A stretch of DNA of 64,000 nt from an uncultured Myxococcales bacterium (GTDB lineage Bacteria; Myxococcota_A; UBA9042; DTJE01). Shown piece after piece: positions 34,935-43,998 of this stretch (the first letter of the stretch is position 1; each line of letters opens with the position of its first letter). The position numbers and the translations under genes were made by a program. The stretch is from contig CALJUR010000080.1 of assembly GCA_937975765.1 (NCBI GenBank), positions 53,317-117,316 of the forward strand, written 5' to 3'. The notes below the pieces were generated by a model. That model searched no databases and had not been told where the DNA came from. It worked only from the letters and a program-made list of their open reading frames with translations.

Positions 34935-37900
34935 AGTTCCGGCGGTACTCGCCGCCCACGTTGTACAAGGCCCGGGTCACCTGACCCAGCGTGCAGCAGG
35001 TGGCCGCCTGCAGGATCGCATCGAACACGTTGCCCCCCGACACGGCCTCGTCCCGCAGCCGTGCCAGCGCCCCGTGCGTCGCATCCCCGTGCCGTGCCTG
35101 GAACTCGCGCACCTGCTCGACTTGCGCGATCCGTTCCTCCTCGCTGGACCGGATCAGTTCCGGCACGGCCCCGACCCGCGATGCCTGCCGCGGGTCCAGG
35201 AAGGTGTTCACGCCCACGAGCGGCAGTTCGCCGCCGTGCTTCAGTGTCTCGTAGTACAGGCTCTCGTCCTGGATGCGGCCGCGCTGGTACCGCGTCTCCA
35301 TCGCGCCCAGCACGCCGCCGCGCTCGGACAGGCTCTCGAACTCGGCCAGCACCGCCTCCTCGACCCGGTCGGTCAGCAGTTCCAGCACGTTCGACCCCTG
35401 CCAGGGGTTCTCGCTGGCCGACAGCCCGAACTCCTTCTGCAGGATCAACTGGATGGCCAGCGCGCGGCGCACCGACTCCTCGGTTGGCGTGGTGACCGCC
35501 TCGTCGTAGGCGTTCGTGTGCAGGCTCTGGCAGTTGTCGAAGAAGGCGTACAGCGCCTGCAGCGTGGTCCGGATGTCGTTGAACTCGACCTCCTGCGCGT
35601 GCAGCGACCGGCCCGACGTCTGGATGTGGTACTTCAACTGCTGGGCGCGCTCGCCGGCCCCGTACACGTCCCGCATCGCGACCGCCCAGATGCGGCGCGC
35701 GACCCGACCGATCACCGCGTACTCGGCGTCCATGCCATTGCTGAAGAAGAAGGACAGGTTCGGCGCGAAGTCGTCCAGCGCCAGCCCGCGCGACCGGTAG
35801 TACTCGACGTAGGTGAAACCGTTGGCCAGCGTGAAGGCCAGTTGGGTGATCGGGTTCGCGCCCGCCTCGGCGATGTGGTAGCCGCTGATGCTGACCGAGT
35901 AGAAGTTGCGCACGCCCTCGCGGCAGAAGCAGGCCTGCACGTCGCCCATCAGTTTCAGGGCGAAGTCGGTCGAGAAGATGCAGGTGTTCTGGGCCTGGTC
36001 CTCCTTCAGGATGTCGGCCTGCACGGTGCCGCGGACGTTGTGCAGCACGTCGGCCCGGATGCGGGCGTACTCCTCGGCCGGCAGCAGGTTAGCGCCGGAC
36101 AGCCCCAGCAGCGCCAGGCCGGTCCCGTCGTGCCCCTCGGGCAGTTCGCCGCGGTAGGCGGGCACCGGGCCGGGCAGGAGGGCACGGGCCGCGGCGACCG
36201 CCTCGTCCAGGCGTCCCTGCGCGCGCAGGTGGCGTTCCACGGCCTGGTCGATCGCGGTGTGGAAGAAGAAGGCCAGCGCGATGGGGGCCGGGCCGTTGAT
36301 CGTCATCGACACAGAGGTCGTCGGCGCGCACAGGTCGAAGCCCGAGTAAAGGCGCTTCATGTCGTCCAGCGTGCAGATGCTGACGCCGGAGTTGCCGACC
36401 TTGCCGTACACGTCGGGCCGGGGATCGGGGTCCTCGCCGTACAGCGTCGGCGAGTCGAAGGCGGTGGACAGGCGCACGGCGGGCCGGCCGCGGCTGAGGT
36501 AGTGGAAGCGGCGGTTCGTCCGTTCCGCGGTGCCCTCGCCGGCGAACATGCGGGTGGGGTCCTCGGCGGTGCGCTTGAACGGGAAGGCGCCGGCCGTGAA
36601 GGGGAAGCGGCCGGGCACGTTCTCGGTGCCCAGGAACCGGACGCGATCGCCCCAGTCGCGGGTGGCCGGCAGGGTCACCTTCGGGACGCGCGTGCCGGAC
36701 AGCGTCCTGCAGGACGCCGGGACGCGGATCTCCTTCCCGCGGACCCGGTAGGCGTACTCGTCACCGGCATACGACGAGGCATCGGCCTCCCAGCCGTCCA
36801 GGCCCTCCCGGAACCCCGGGTCCAGCCTCGCGACGGCGTCGGCGTACCGGGTCCGCAGTTCGCGCAGTGCCGCGGCACGACCGTCCTGCCCGTCGCCGGT
36901 CGCCCCCGCCCCGGTCTCCAGCGCCCGGATCGCCCGGGCCAGCCCGTCGGCCTCGTCCGCGACCGCCGCCTGCGCCTCGACGGTCCTCCGCCACCCGCGG
37001 CAAGCGTCGGCGATCTCGGCCAGGTAGCGCTCGCGGTTCGGGGGCACCACGACGGGCACCTCGGCCGCCCGGTGCGGCATCGAGCCCGGGTTCCAGTCGC
37101 GGCCGGTCCTCGCGGACAGCAGCCCGCACAGCGCCTCGAACAGCCGGTCCACCCCGTCGTCCGCGAACCGGCTGGCCCGCGTCGAGAACACCGGCAGCGC
37201 CTCGTCCGGCCCGTCGAAGACCTGCCGGTTGCGCCGGTACTGCTTGCGCACGTCGCGCAGCGCGTCGGCCGCGCCGCGCCGGTCGGACTTGTTCAGCACG
37301 ACCAGGTCGGCGAAGTCCAGCATGTCGATCTTTTCCAGCTGGGTCGGCGCGCCGAACTCCGGGGTCATCACGTACATCGACAGGTCGCACAGGTCCACGA
37401 CCTCGCTGTCGCCCTGCCCGATGCCCGCGGTCTCCAGCAGGACCAGGTCGAACCCGGCCACGCGCAGCACCCGCAGCAGGTCGGGCACCGCGCCGGCCGT
37501 CGCCAGGTGCGCCCGGCGGGTCGCCACGGACCGCACGAAGGCCCGCGGCCCCCGGGCGGCGTTCAGCCGGATGCGGTCGCCCAGCAGCGCGCCCCCGGTG
37601 CGGCGCCGCGTCGGGTCCACCGCCAGCAGCGCCACCGACCGGTCGGGGAAGCGGTCCAGGAACCGCCGGATCAGTTCGTCCTCCAGCGAGGACTTGCCCG
37701 CGCCGCCCGTCCCCGTGATGCCGACGATCGGCGGCCGCAGGGCCGGCATCGCGGCCTCCAGCGCCTCGCGCAGCCGTGCCAGTCCCCCGTCACCCTCGCC
37801 CGCCAGCGTCTCGACCCGGGTCAGCGTACGGGCCACGTCCCGCGGAACCCGCCGCGGCAACCCCTCCGGCAGCGGCCCGTCGTCCGGCGATTGCGGCGCC

Positions 37901-38334
37901 CCGCAACGCTGCAGCAGGTCCCGGATCATCCCCCGCGGCCCCAGCCGGCTGCCCTCCGCGACGGAGTAGACCCGCGCCACGCCGGCTGCGTGCAGCGTCT
38001 CGGCCTCCTCGTCGGTGATCGTCCCGCCGCCGCCGCCGAAGACCTTCACGTTGCCGGCGCCCAGCGCCCGGAGGCGTTGCACCAGGTAGGTGAAGAACTC
38101 CATGTGGCCGCCCTGGTAGGACGACACGCAAACGCCGTCGGCGTCCTCCTGGATGGCGGCCTCGACGATCTCGTCCACCGACCGGTTGTGGCCCAGGTGG
38201 ACGACCTCCACGCCCTCGTCCTGCAGCAAGCGCCGCACCACGTGGATGGAGGCGTCGTGCCCGTCGAACAGGGACGTGGCCGTGACGAAGCGGACGGGCC
38301 TCGACGGCCCGTGCTGGACATGCGGAGTTTCCAT
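34930..38334 (-). CDS. icmF: Isobutyryl-CoA mutase fused to its G-protein chaperone (IcmF)
   Basis: The 1134-residue enzyme carries three fused parts. Residues 14-140 form the B12-binding domain (SLFDGHDAS with the base-replacing His, HLGHNRSVDEIV, SSYQGGHMEFF). Residues about 195-430 are a MeaB-type GTPase with a GTGGAGKSS P-loop near 206-213 and the NKSD motif. Residues about 560-1130 are the acyl-CoA mutase barrel (ISGYHIAEAGANP, NPITQLAFTLANGF). It interconverts isobutyryl-CoA and n-butyryl-CoA (and related acyl-CoAs) with adenosylcobalamin, and the GTPase protects and loads the cofactor. Length matches the family. There is no Shine-Dalgarno; a CATAAT box lies 8 nt upstream. Confidence 0.96.
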   Translation of the reverse strand: METPHVQHGPSRPVRFVTATSLFDGHDASIHVVRRLLQDEGVEVVHLGHNRSVDEIVEAAIQEDADGVCVSSYQGGHMEFFTYLVQRLRALGAGNVKVFGGGGGTITDEEAETLHAAGVARVYSVAEGSRLGPRGMIRDLLQRCGAPQSPDDGPLPEGLPRRVPRDVARTLTRVETLAGEGDGGLARLREALEAAMPALRPPIVGITGTGGAGKSSLEDELIRRFLDRFPDRSVALLAVDPTRRRTGGALLGDRIRLNAARGPRAFVRSVATRRAHLATAGAVPDLLRVLRVAGFDLVLLETAGIGQGDSEVVDLCDLSMYVMTPEFGAPTQLEKIDMLDFADLVVLNKSDRRGAADALRDVRKQYRRNRQVFDGPDEALPVFSTRASRFADDGVDRLFEALCGLLSARTGRDWNPGSMPHRAAEVPVVVPPNRERYLAEIADACRGWRRTVEAQAAVADEADGLARAIRALETGAGATGDGQDGRAAALRELRTRYADAVARLDPGFREGLDGWEADASSYAGDEYAYRVRGKEIRVPASCRTLSGTRVPKVTLPATRDWGDRVRFLGTENVPGRFPFTAGAFPFKRTAEDPTRMFAGEGTAERTNRRFHYLSRGRPAVRLSTAFDSPTLYGEDPDPRPDVYGKVGNSGVSICTLDDMKRLYSGFDLCAPTTSVSMTINGPAPIALAFFFHTAIDQAVERHLRAQGRLDEAVAAARALLPGPVPAYRGELPEGHDGTGLALLGLSGANLLPAEEYARIRADVLHNVRGTVQADILKEDQAQNTCIFSTDFALKLMGDVQACFCREGVRNFYSVSISGYHIAEAGANPITQLAFTLANGFTYVEYYRSRGLALDDFAPNLSFFFSNGMDAEYAVIGRVARRIWAVAMRDVYGAGERAQQLKYHIQTSGRSLHAQEVEFNDIRTTLQALYAFFDNCQSLHTNAYDEAVTTPTEESVRRALAIQLILQKEFGLSASENPWQGSNVLELLTDRVEEAVLAEFESLSERGGVLGAMETRYQRGRIQDESLYYETLKHGGELPLVGVNTFLDPRQASRVGAVPELIRSSEEERIAQVEQVREFQARHGDATHGALARLRDEAVSGGNVFDAILQAATCCTLGQVTRALYNVGGEYRRNL

Positions 38335-38342
38335 GGGAACCG

Positions 38343-38348
38343 ATTATG
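38343..38348 (-). promoter_or_regulatory. -10-like box 8 nt before icmF start
   Basis: CATAAT on the minus strand, adjacent to a family A repeat. No clear -35 is visible at 16-18 bp because the repeat occupies that position. Confidence 0.3.
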
Positions 38349-38358
38349 ATCCATGTCG

Positions 38359-38383
38359 AAAAATGGGGACAGCCTCCATTTTT
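38359..38383. repeat. Family A repeat (perfect 8-bp inverted repeat)
   Basis: AAAAATGG and CCATTTTT flank the loop GGACAGCCT. The core matches the repeats around the RAYT transposase at 51.8-52.8 kb. It sits between divergent icmF and the nitrilase-family gene. Confidence 0.85.
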
Positions 38384-38446
38384 CTGCAGGGGGTTTCCGG
38401 CCTTCCCGCGTGCCGCAGGTCGGCTATCTGCATGGAAACGGGGCGG

Positions 38447-38473
38447 GGAAACTGGAGGCTGGCCCTCTTTTCC
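38447..38473 (+). repeat. Family A repeat
   Basis: Begins GGAAACTGGAGGCTGGCC and ends CTCTTTTCC. It lies 13 bp upstream of the nitrilase-family start codon, close to its ribosome site. Confidence 0.8.
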
Positions 38474-38485
38474 GGGGGGAAGGCG

Positions 38486-39316
38486 ATGCGGATCGGGTGG
38501 ATCCAGACGGCACCGGAGTGGGGACGGCCCGCGGCGAACCTGGACGCGGTCGAGGCGGCGGTCCGGGCGGCGCATGCGGCGGAACGGGCCGCGGACCTCT
38601 GGGTGCTGCCCGAACTGTTCGCGACGGGGTACCTGTTCCGGGACCGCGACGAGGCGGCCGGCCTGGCCGAGGAGATCCCCGGCGGACCGACCGTGCAGGG
38701 CCTGGTCGCCCTGGCCCGCCAGGCGCGGTGTGCATTCGTGGCGGGCCTGGCCGAGCGCGCCCCGGACGGGCGCCTGTTCAACGCCGCGGCAGCCCTGGAC
38801 GCCACCGGCCTGAAGGCCCTGTACCGCAAGGCCCACGTCTTCGGCGACGAACGGTGCTGGGCGACCCCCGGCGACCTGCCCTTCCCCGTGATCGACCTGG
38901 CCGGCGCCCGCGTCGGCCTGATGATCTGCTTCGACTGGCGCTTCCCCGAGTCGGCGCGCACGCTGGCCCTGGCCGGCGCCCAGGTCATCGCGCACCCGTC
39001 CAACCTGGTACTGCCGAACTGCCCCGACGCGATGGTCACCCGCGCGCTGGAGAACGGCGTCTTCACGGTGACCTGCGACCGGGTGGGCGCCGAGGGGCGC
39101 TGCGGGAAGCGCGCGGCCTTCATCGGGCGCAGCCGCATCGTGGGGCCGGACGGAGCGGTGCTGTCCGAGGGACCCGCCGACCGGCCCGCCTTCGACGTGG
39201 TGGAGATCGACCCTCGCCGGGCCGACGACAAGCGCCTGGCCTCGGGCAACGACCTGTTCGCCGACCGCCGGATCGACCTGTACCGGGTACAGCAGCCTAC
39301 TCGCAGTCCAGCGTGA
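38486..39316 (+). CDS. Carbon-nitrogen hydrolase (nitrilase superfamily amidase)
   Basis: The 276-residue enzyme has the complete Glu-Lys-Cys triad: Glu43 in LPELFATGY, Lys115 in LYRKAHVFG and Cys148 in MICFDWRFPE. These motifs and the length fit omega-amidase/carbamoylputrescine amidase-type members that hydrolyse small amides. The substrate is not determined. The ATG follows GGGGGAAGG, directly after a family A repeat. Its 3' end overlaps the convergent lipoprotein gene by about 20 bp. Confidence 0.9.
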   Translation: MRIGWIQTAPEWGRPAANLDAVEAAVRAAHAAERAADLWVLPELFATGYLFRDRDEAAGLAEEIPGGPTVQGLVALARQARCAFVAGLAERAPDGRLFNAAAALDATGLKALYRKAHVFGDERCWATPGDLPFPVIDLAGARVGLMICFDWRFPESARTLALAGAQVIAHPSNLVLPNCPDAMVTRALENGVFTVTCDRVGAEGRCGKRAAFIGRSRIVGPDGAVLSEGPADRPAFDVVEIDPRRADDKRLASGNDLFADRRIDLYRVQQPTRSPA

Positions 39317-40961
39317 TGGGGGAGACCGCCCCCGCCGACGGCCACGCGTCGGGCAGGCACTGGGCGTCGCCGTCCAGGTCCACCTTCCTCTCCCGCGTGT
39401 CGTGCAGGTACTTCGCGCACGTGCCCGGCCCGTCGGACTCCCACAGGTTCAGGCCGCCGCAGCCGCCGTTGGCCGGCAGCAACTGGTTCGCCTTGTCCTT
39501 GTTCGACGCCTCGTCGCCGAAGACGTCCAGCCGCGCCACCAGCCCGTCGCCGTTCACGTCCACCAGTTCCAGCAGCCGCTGGTTGCCCGGCCACTCCTCG
39601 GCGTCCGTCCAGCCCTGGCCCGGGAACCCGTACGTGTACTTGTAGCCCACCCGCACGCCCGCCTGGCGCAGCGCGTCGTCCACCGGCAGCAAGGGCAGGT
39701 CCGCCACGAACGTCCAGATCCCGTCGCCGCTGACGGCGTCGCCCTTCGTGCCGTCGTCGCTCATCTCGCGCAGGTTGGGCACCCAGTTGCCCAGCACCTC
39801 GTTGGCCGCGTCCACCTGCGCCTTCGCGATGCACCCGGTGGTGACGTCCGTTCCGCAGACCGGCGTCGTCTTGTGGATGCCCGCCGCCAGGAACACCTTC
39901 TTGCCCGGCAGGTCGGTCGCCCACTTGAACCGGTCCACGGCCGCGCAGTTGCCGTCGCGCGCCCCGGCCCGGAAGTCCGCCAGGAACACCACCCGCGTCC
40001 GGTCCGTCGCGTACCGGGCCGTCACCTGCACCGCGTCCGCCGCCGCGTTCAGCGCCGACGTGAACGCGCACAACTGGTCGCCGGGCGTCGCCGGGTCCGA
40101 GGGCGCCGCCCCGCCGCACCCCACCTGCGGCTTGGGCAACTGGGCCGCGAAGGCATCCAGGAAGGCGCCGTCCACCAGGTCCCGGGCCGTCGCCCCGGAC
40201 GGCAGTTCGCCCGCGAACGGGTACCGGCCGTCCCGGCCCGCGAACTGCAGCCAGCCGTCCACCAGTTCCACGAACGCGACCACCGCCGGGTCGTTCCCGG
40301 CCCGCAGCGCCTGCAACTCGGCCACCTGGTCCGGCAGCACGCAGGACGCCGAGGCCAGCGTCGTGCCCTTCGCAAACCCCTTGCCCAGCAGCACCAGCGT
40401 GTACGCCGTCGATTCCGGGCCCAGCGCGGGCATCACGGCCGGCCCGCCGCCCGACCGGCACTCCGGCGGCGTCGCCTGGAAGTCCTCCGGGCACAGCCCC
40501 TCCGGGTCGCCCAGGCACGCCAGGAGCCGCGGGTTGCACATGACCGACCGCTGCTTCGCCAGCACCGGCACCACGCCGAACGTTTGCCCGCCCGGGGCCG
40601 TCCCCGCAGCCGGCCAGCGCGCCTCGACCCGCAGCCCCGCGAACTCGGTATTGCCCGGGAACGCCAGGCGGAACCCCCCGTCCCCCGGGAAGGTCGCCGT
40701 CACGCCCTCCAGCGCGTCCCCGCCCGAGAAAACCGCGATCGACGCCCCGGCCGGAGCCCCCTCGATCACCCCGGCCACCAGGTTGTCCGCCGCGTCCGGC
40801 AGTTCCCGGCTGCGGTCCTTCATGCCCAGGTTCACGAACTGGCCGTCCAGGCAGGCGGTGGCCGAGAAAGCCAACAGTACCAGGCAGAACGCAAAGGGAG
40901 GCGGGGGACAGGGCCCCCGCCCTACAGCACGCACAAACGGGGCCGGACGATGCTGCCTCAC
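39297..40961 (-). CDS. Lipoprotein, secreted calcium-motif protein of porin cluster
   Basis: The GTG start overlaps the upstream barrel gene's stop as GTGA and is 7 bp after GGAGG; it gives 554 residues. The n-region contains a translated family B repeat (VGRGPCPPPP), then the h-region FAFCLVLLAFSATAC with lipidated Cys37. The body has many Cys pairs and, near the C-terminus, DVNGDGLVARLDVFGDE and DLDGDAQCLPD, both EF-hand-like calcium loops. A GDGIWTFVADLP stretch resembles secreted polysaccharide-binding or amylase-linked modules. With the glucodextranase-C protein and the barrel it may act on extracellular glucans. Confidence 0.65.
   Translation of the reverse strand: MRQHRPAPFVRAVGRGPCPPPPFAFCLVLLAFSATACLDGQFVNLGMKDRSRELPDAADNLVAGVIEGAPAGASIAVFSGGDALEGVTATFPGDGGFRLAFPGNTEFAGLRVEARWPAAGTAPGGQTFGVVPVLAKQRSVMCNPRLLACLGDPEGLCPEDFQATPPECRSGGGPAVMPALGPESTAYTLVLLGKGFAKGTTLASASCVLPDQVAELQALRAGNDPAVVAFVELVDGWLQFAGRDGRYPFAGELPSGATARDLVDGAFLDAFAAQLPKPQVGCGGAAPSDPATPGDQLCAFTSALNAAADAVQVTARYATDRTRVVFLADFRAGARDGNCAAVDRFKWATDLPGKKVFLAAGIHKTTPVCGTDVTTGCIAKAQVDAANEVLGNWVPNLREMSDDGTKGDAVSGDGIWTFVADLPLLPVDDALRQAGVRVGYKYTYGFPGQGWTDAEEWPGNQRLLELVDVNGDGLVARLDVFGDEASNKDKANQLLPANGGCGGLNLWESDGPGTCAKYLHDTRERKVDLDGDAQCLPDAWPSAGAVSPITLDCE
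40900..40926 (+). repeat. Family B repeat, copy 11 (in lipoprotein signal region)
   Basis: Perfect arms GGCGGGGG/CCCCCGCC with loop ACAGGG, then CTACA. It is translated on the opposite strand as part of the signal n-region of the downstream lipoprotein. Confidence 0.85.
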
Positions 40962-42937
40962 CAGTTCACCTCCAGCGACGCCTTCGATCGGAAGACCAGC
41001 CAGTGCTGGTTGCGATCCGCCGGCTCGCGGTACTGGTCCTTGTCCAGGAACTCGAACCGGTACCGCAGCTTCAGCCCCTCGTACTCGTAGGACAGCCCGA
41101 AGAAGACCTTCAGTTTCTGCGTTTCGTCGTCGTTGTATCCGGTGACCGACACCAACCGCTTCCCGTCCTCGGACGTGACCAGCGTGCCCTTGCGGCCGTT
41201 CTCGAACCACCAGTCCTTCTGCACGCCCAGTTCGCCCTGCAGCCCGTCCGCCAGCCCGACGCCCAGCCGCGCCCGCACCTGCACGATCTTCCCCAGGTAG
41301 TCGTCGTCCACGGTCAGGTGGCTGCGCCAGTCGCGGTCCCAGATGAACTTGCCCTTCAGGCCCAGGTCGATGCCCTTGTAGAAGTCCAGCGTGGACTTCA
41401 GGTTCAGCACGCCGATGGCCGACAGCCGGTCCTGGTTGCGCCGATACACGCTGCGCGGGTCGCGCCCGCGGTCCGTCGTGTTGGCGTAGTCGTACAGGTC
41501 GGTGTCGGTGAACCCGTCGCTGTGCAGGAAGTCCGGGTACACCTTGTCCACGTCCCGGTTCTGCCGGTTCTGGTTGTACGAGAACAGCGTCCCCTCGGCG
41601 GCCACCTCGAAGGTCCCGTGCGGGAACGACACGTTGTACGTCGGCTGGATCGTCGCGCCGTGCCAGCCGATGCACGACTCGACGAACGCCTCGTCGAAGT
41701 CGATGAACTCGTTGGCCAGGTTCAGCGTCGGCAACTGGCCGCCCTCGATGAAGCCCTCGGTCAGCAGCACGTCGGCCTCGCGCCGGGCGCCGAAGATCGC
41801 GTTGAACTCCTGGCCGATGTTGAAGTACTCGATCTTGACTCCCAGTCCCACCGGCGTCGTGAAGTCGAACCGCTGCCGGAACGCGAACCCGTCCGCGTTC
41901 TTGTAGAAGTCCTTGTACGTGCTGCGGAACACGACCGGCGACACGCCCTGGTTCTGCTCCACCCCGTTGGCCGTCAGCCGGTCGTCCAGGCCCTGCACCG
42001 ACAGCCCGATGAACGTGTTCAGCGACAGCCAGTCCAGCGGGTCGATCTGCGCCTCCAGCGTGGTCACCGAGTTCCAGAAGCGCGAGAACGTGTCGACGGC
42101 GTTGTCCTTGCTGCAGCCCACGATCGGGTTGCCCAGGTCGTCCTTGCACGTCGAGTAGGTGGACCCCACCGCGTCCGGGTCCGTCCGGTCCACCTCCACG
42201 TCGTTGGTCAGGATGCTGATCAGCGTGAAGGCGCCCCAGTCCGGCGCGACGTTCAGCTTCGCGCCGTAGGCCCAGTCCTGGCTCCAGAACGGGTTCGACA
42301 GGTTCGGGTCGCCGATGCCGGTGGACCACCACGGCCCGACCCACAGTTTCGGCATCGCGATCATCGCCAGGTCGTACGTGAAGAAGCCCTGCTTGACGTT
42401 GCCGTTGATGAAGATGCCCTTGCCGTTGTCCCGGTCGATGTAGCGCACCTTGCCGACGGTCCAGGCGTTGAACATGCCCAGGTCCGACGAGCCCCAGGTC
42501 AGCGTGTGCGTCCACCAGGACGGCGTCGGCACCTGCAGGCGCACCCACGTGCCGCGCAGCTTGATGTAGGACGCATGGTTCATGCCCTCGGACTCGCCCG
42601 AGGTGTTCGTGCCGGACGCGTTGTAGTCGCCGTTCTCCCACCAGTCCTGCCACAGCTCGCCGAACCGGCTCTGCAGGCGCGCGTAGGCCTGCACGTACTT
42701 CGACACCTTCCCGAACACCTTCAGTTCGAACTCGGTGCCGACGCCGTTGTCGCCGCTGATGTTGTCGGTCCAGAAGGGGTTGCCGTACGACACCAGGCCC
42801 TGGCTGTCGTTGTTGCGGTACAGGTACTTGGTGTACAGCCGGCCCGCCAGGTCGAAGTTCAGCAGGTCCGCGCGCGCCGGCACCGCCGCGGCAGACGTCA
42901 CCAGGGCCACGGCCAGGGCCACGATCCCGCGTCTCAT
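40958..42937 (-). CDS. Outer membrane beta-barrel (porin-like), 659 residues
   Basis: A signal peptide ending AVPARA is followed by a long chain of alternating strands with many Trp/Tyr/Asn residues and short turns, for example LAGRLYTKYLYRNN and IKLRGTWVRLQVP. The last residues are SLEVNW, and a C-terminal aromatic is typical for outer membrane barrels. The repeat of strands fits a porin of 18 or more strands. Only one Cys pair is evident. It is the middle of a three-gene operon, so it probably imports or secretes what the flanking proteins bind. Specificity is unknown. Confidence 0.75.
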   Translation of the reverse strand: MRRGIVALAVALVTSAAAVPARADLLNFDLAGRLYTKYLYRNNDSQGLVSYGNPFWTDNISGDNGVGTEFELKVFGKVSKYVQAYARLQSRFGELWQDWWENGDYNASGTNTSGESEGMNHASYIKLRGTWVRLQVPTPSWWTHTLTWGSSDLGMFNAWTVGKVRYIDRDNGKGIFINGNVKQGFFTYDLAMIAMPKLWVGPWWSTGIGDPNLSNPFWSQDWAYGAKLNVAPDWGAFTLISILTNDVEVDRTDPDAVGSTYSTCKDDLGNPIVGCSKDNAVDTFSRFWNSVTTLEAQIDPLDWLSLNTFIGLSVQGLDDRLTANGVEQNQGVSPVVFRSTYKDFYKNADGFAFRQRFDFTTPVGLGVKIEYFNIGQEFNAIFGARREADVLLTEGFIEGGQLPTLNLANEFIDFDEAFVESCIGWHGATIQPTYNVSFPHGTFEVAAEGTLFSYNQNRQNRDVDKVYPDFLHSDGFTDTDLYDYANTTDRGRDPRSVYRRNQDRLSAIGVLNLKSTLDFYKGIDLGLKGKFIWDRDWRSHLTVDDDYLGKIVQVRARLGVGLADGLQGELGVQKDWWFENGRKGTLVTSEDGKRLVSVTGYNDDETQKLKVFFGLSYEYEGLKLRYRFEFLDKDQYREPADRNQHWLVFRSKASLEVNW

Positions 42938-42950
42938 GGGCCCTCCGCGG

Positions 42951-43793
42951 CTACGGGTACACCATCGGCAGTTCGACCTTCGGGGTCGCGTCCGGGTTGT
43001 TCGCGTCGCACTTGTAGGCCAGCTGGTCGTGCTGGGCCTTCGCCTCGTCCGCGCCGCCCTTGCCGGGGGCCGCGACCAGGTCGATCACGTGCGGGTCGCA
43101 CTCCCAGTCGGACCCGCCGCCGAAGCGGTGCTGGCCGGCCAGCTCGTTCACCTTGCGGGACAGCAGGTCCGTGGACGCCGGGAAGCCCTCGTTGGACTGC
43201 ATCAGCACCGCGTAGCCCCAGCCCTTCGCGGGGACGCCGCCCAGGTCCTTCGCGTCCACCGTCGCCACGATCGACTTGCCCTGCACCCGGGTGGACTTCG
43301 GGATCACCACCGCGCCCTTCAGAGCGCCGGCCTTCGCGGCCACCTCGGACTGCAGCCGCGGGCGGTTCTGCGGGCTCAGCAGCACGACCTTCTCGTACGC
43401 CGACTCGGGCCGGAACCGCACGTTCAGCCCCGGCAGCGCGTCCCGGAAGCCGCTGCCCTCCTTGTGATCCGTGTCGATATAGACCTGCGCGAACTGCAGC
43501 GAGAAGCCGTTGCCGCCGCCCGGCCAGGACTTCGAGTCCCACGGGTCGTCGATCTTCGACCGCACCGTCACCTTGAAGGTCACGTCGCTGCCCTTCACCT
43601 CGACGTCGAAGGCCGTGATGTCGAAGGCCCCCGCCGCGTACACGGCATCCGTCGGGTACACGTAGGACCCCGGGCCGTTGTCGTCGCCCGACGGGTCCTT
43701 CAGCGAGACGACCCCCTCGGCCCGTGCCGCGGCCGCCACGCCCGTCACGCCCAGGATGGAAAGGAGGACCAGCACCGTCCGCACGCTTCGCAT
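42951..43793 (-). CDS. Periplasmic glucodextranase-C-like binding protein
   Basis: The ATG follows GGGAGG and gives 280 residues with a signal peptide ending AAARAEG. The body starts DPSGDDNGPGSYVYPTDAVY, then FDITAFDVEVKGSDVTFKVTV, typical of the C-terminal domain of glucodextranases and related DOMON-like sugar-binding modules. Such domains bind glucans at the cell surface. It heads the operon, 13 bp before the barrel gene. No catalytic amylase gene is in the window. Confidence 0.7.
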   Translation of the reverse strand: MRSVRTVLVLLSILGVTGVAAAARAEGVVSLKDPSGDDNGPGSYVYPTDAVYAAGAFDITAFDVEVKGSDVTFKVTVRSKIDDPWDSKSWPGGGNGFSLQFAQVYIDTDHKEGSGFRDALPGLNVRFRPESAYEKVVLLSPQNRPRLQSEVAAKAGALKGAVVIPKSTRVQGKSIVATVDAKDLGGVPAKGWGYAVLMQSNEGFPASTDLLSRKVNELAGQHRFGGGSDWECDPHVIDLVAAPGKGGADEAKAQHDQLAYKCDANNPDATPKVELPMVYP

Positions 43794-43835
43794 GTCGAAC
43801 CTCCCGCAACCCGCCGCTGGAAACCGGTCCCCGCT

Positions 43836-43865
43836 AGGGTACCTCAGGGGCCGCCGACCCGGCAA
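43836..43865 (-). promoter_or_regulatory. Candidate promoter of the glucan-binding/porin operon
   Basis: TTGCCG, 18 bp, TACCCT on the minus strand, about 43 nt before the ATG. Confidence 0.4.
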
Positions 43866-43912
43866 CGGCGGGGTCGTTCGCCGGATCGACCGTTCGCGCG
43901 TCAAACGCCCGG

Positions 43913-43942
43913 TTGTGGACAGGTCGGCGAATGGACTATCAT
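43913..43942 (+). promoter_or_regulatory. Candidate promoter of lipoprotein gene
   Basis: TTGTGG, 18 bp, TATCAT, about 56 nt before the ATG at 43999. Confidence 0.4.
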
Positions 43943-43998
43943 CCCGGAAGGTTTTCCACTACCGTTCCCGTTCACGGGGTTCCAATCAGGAGGTTCGA

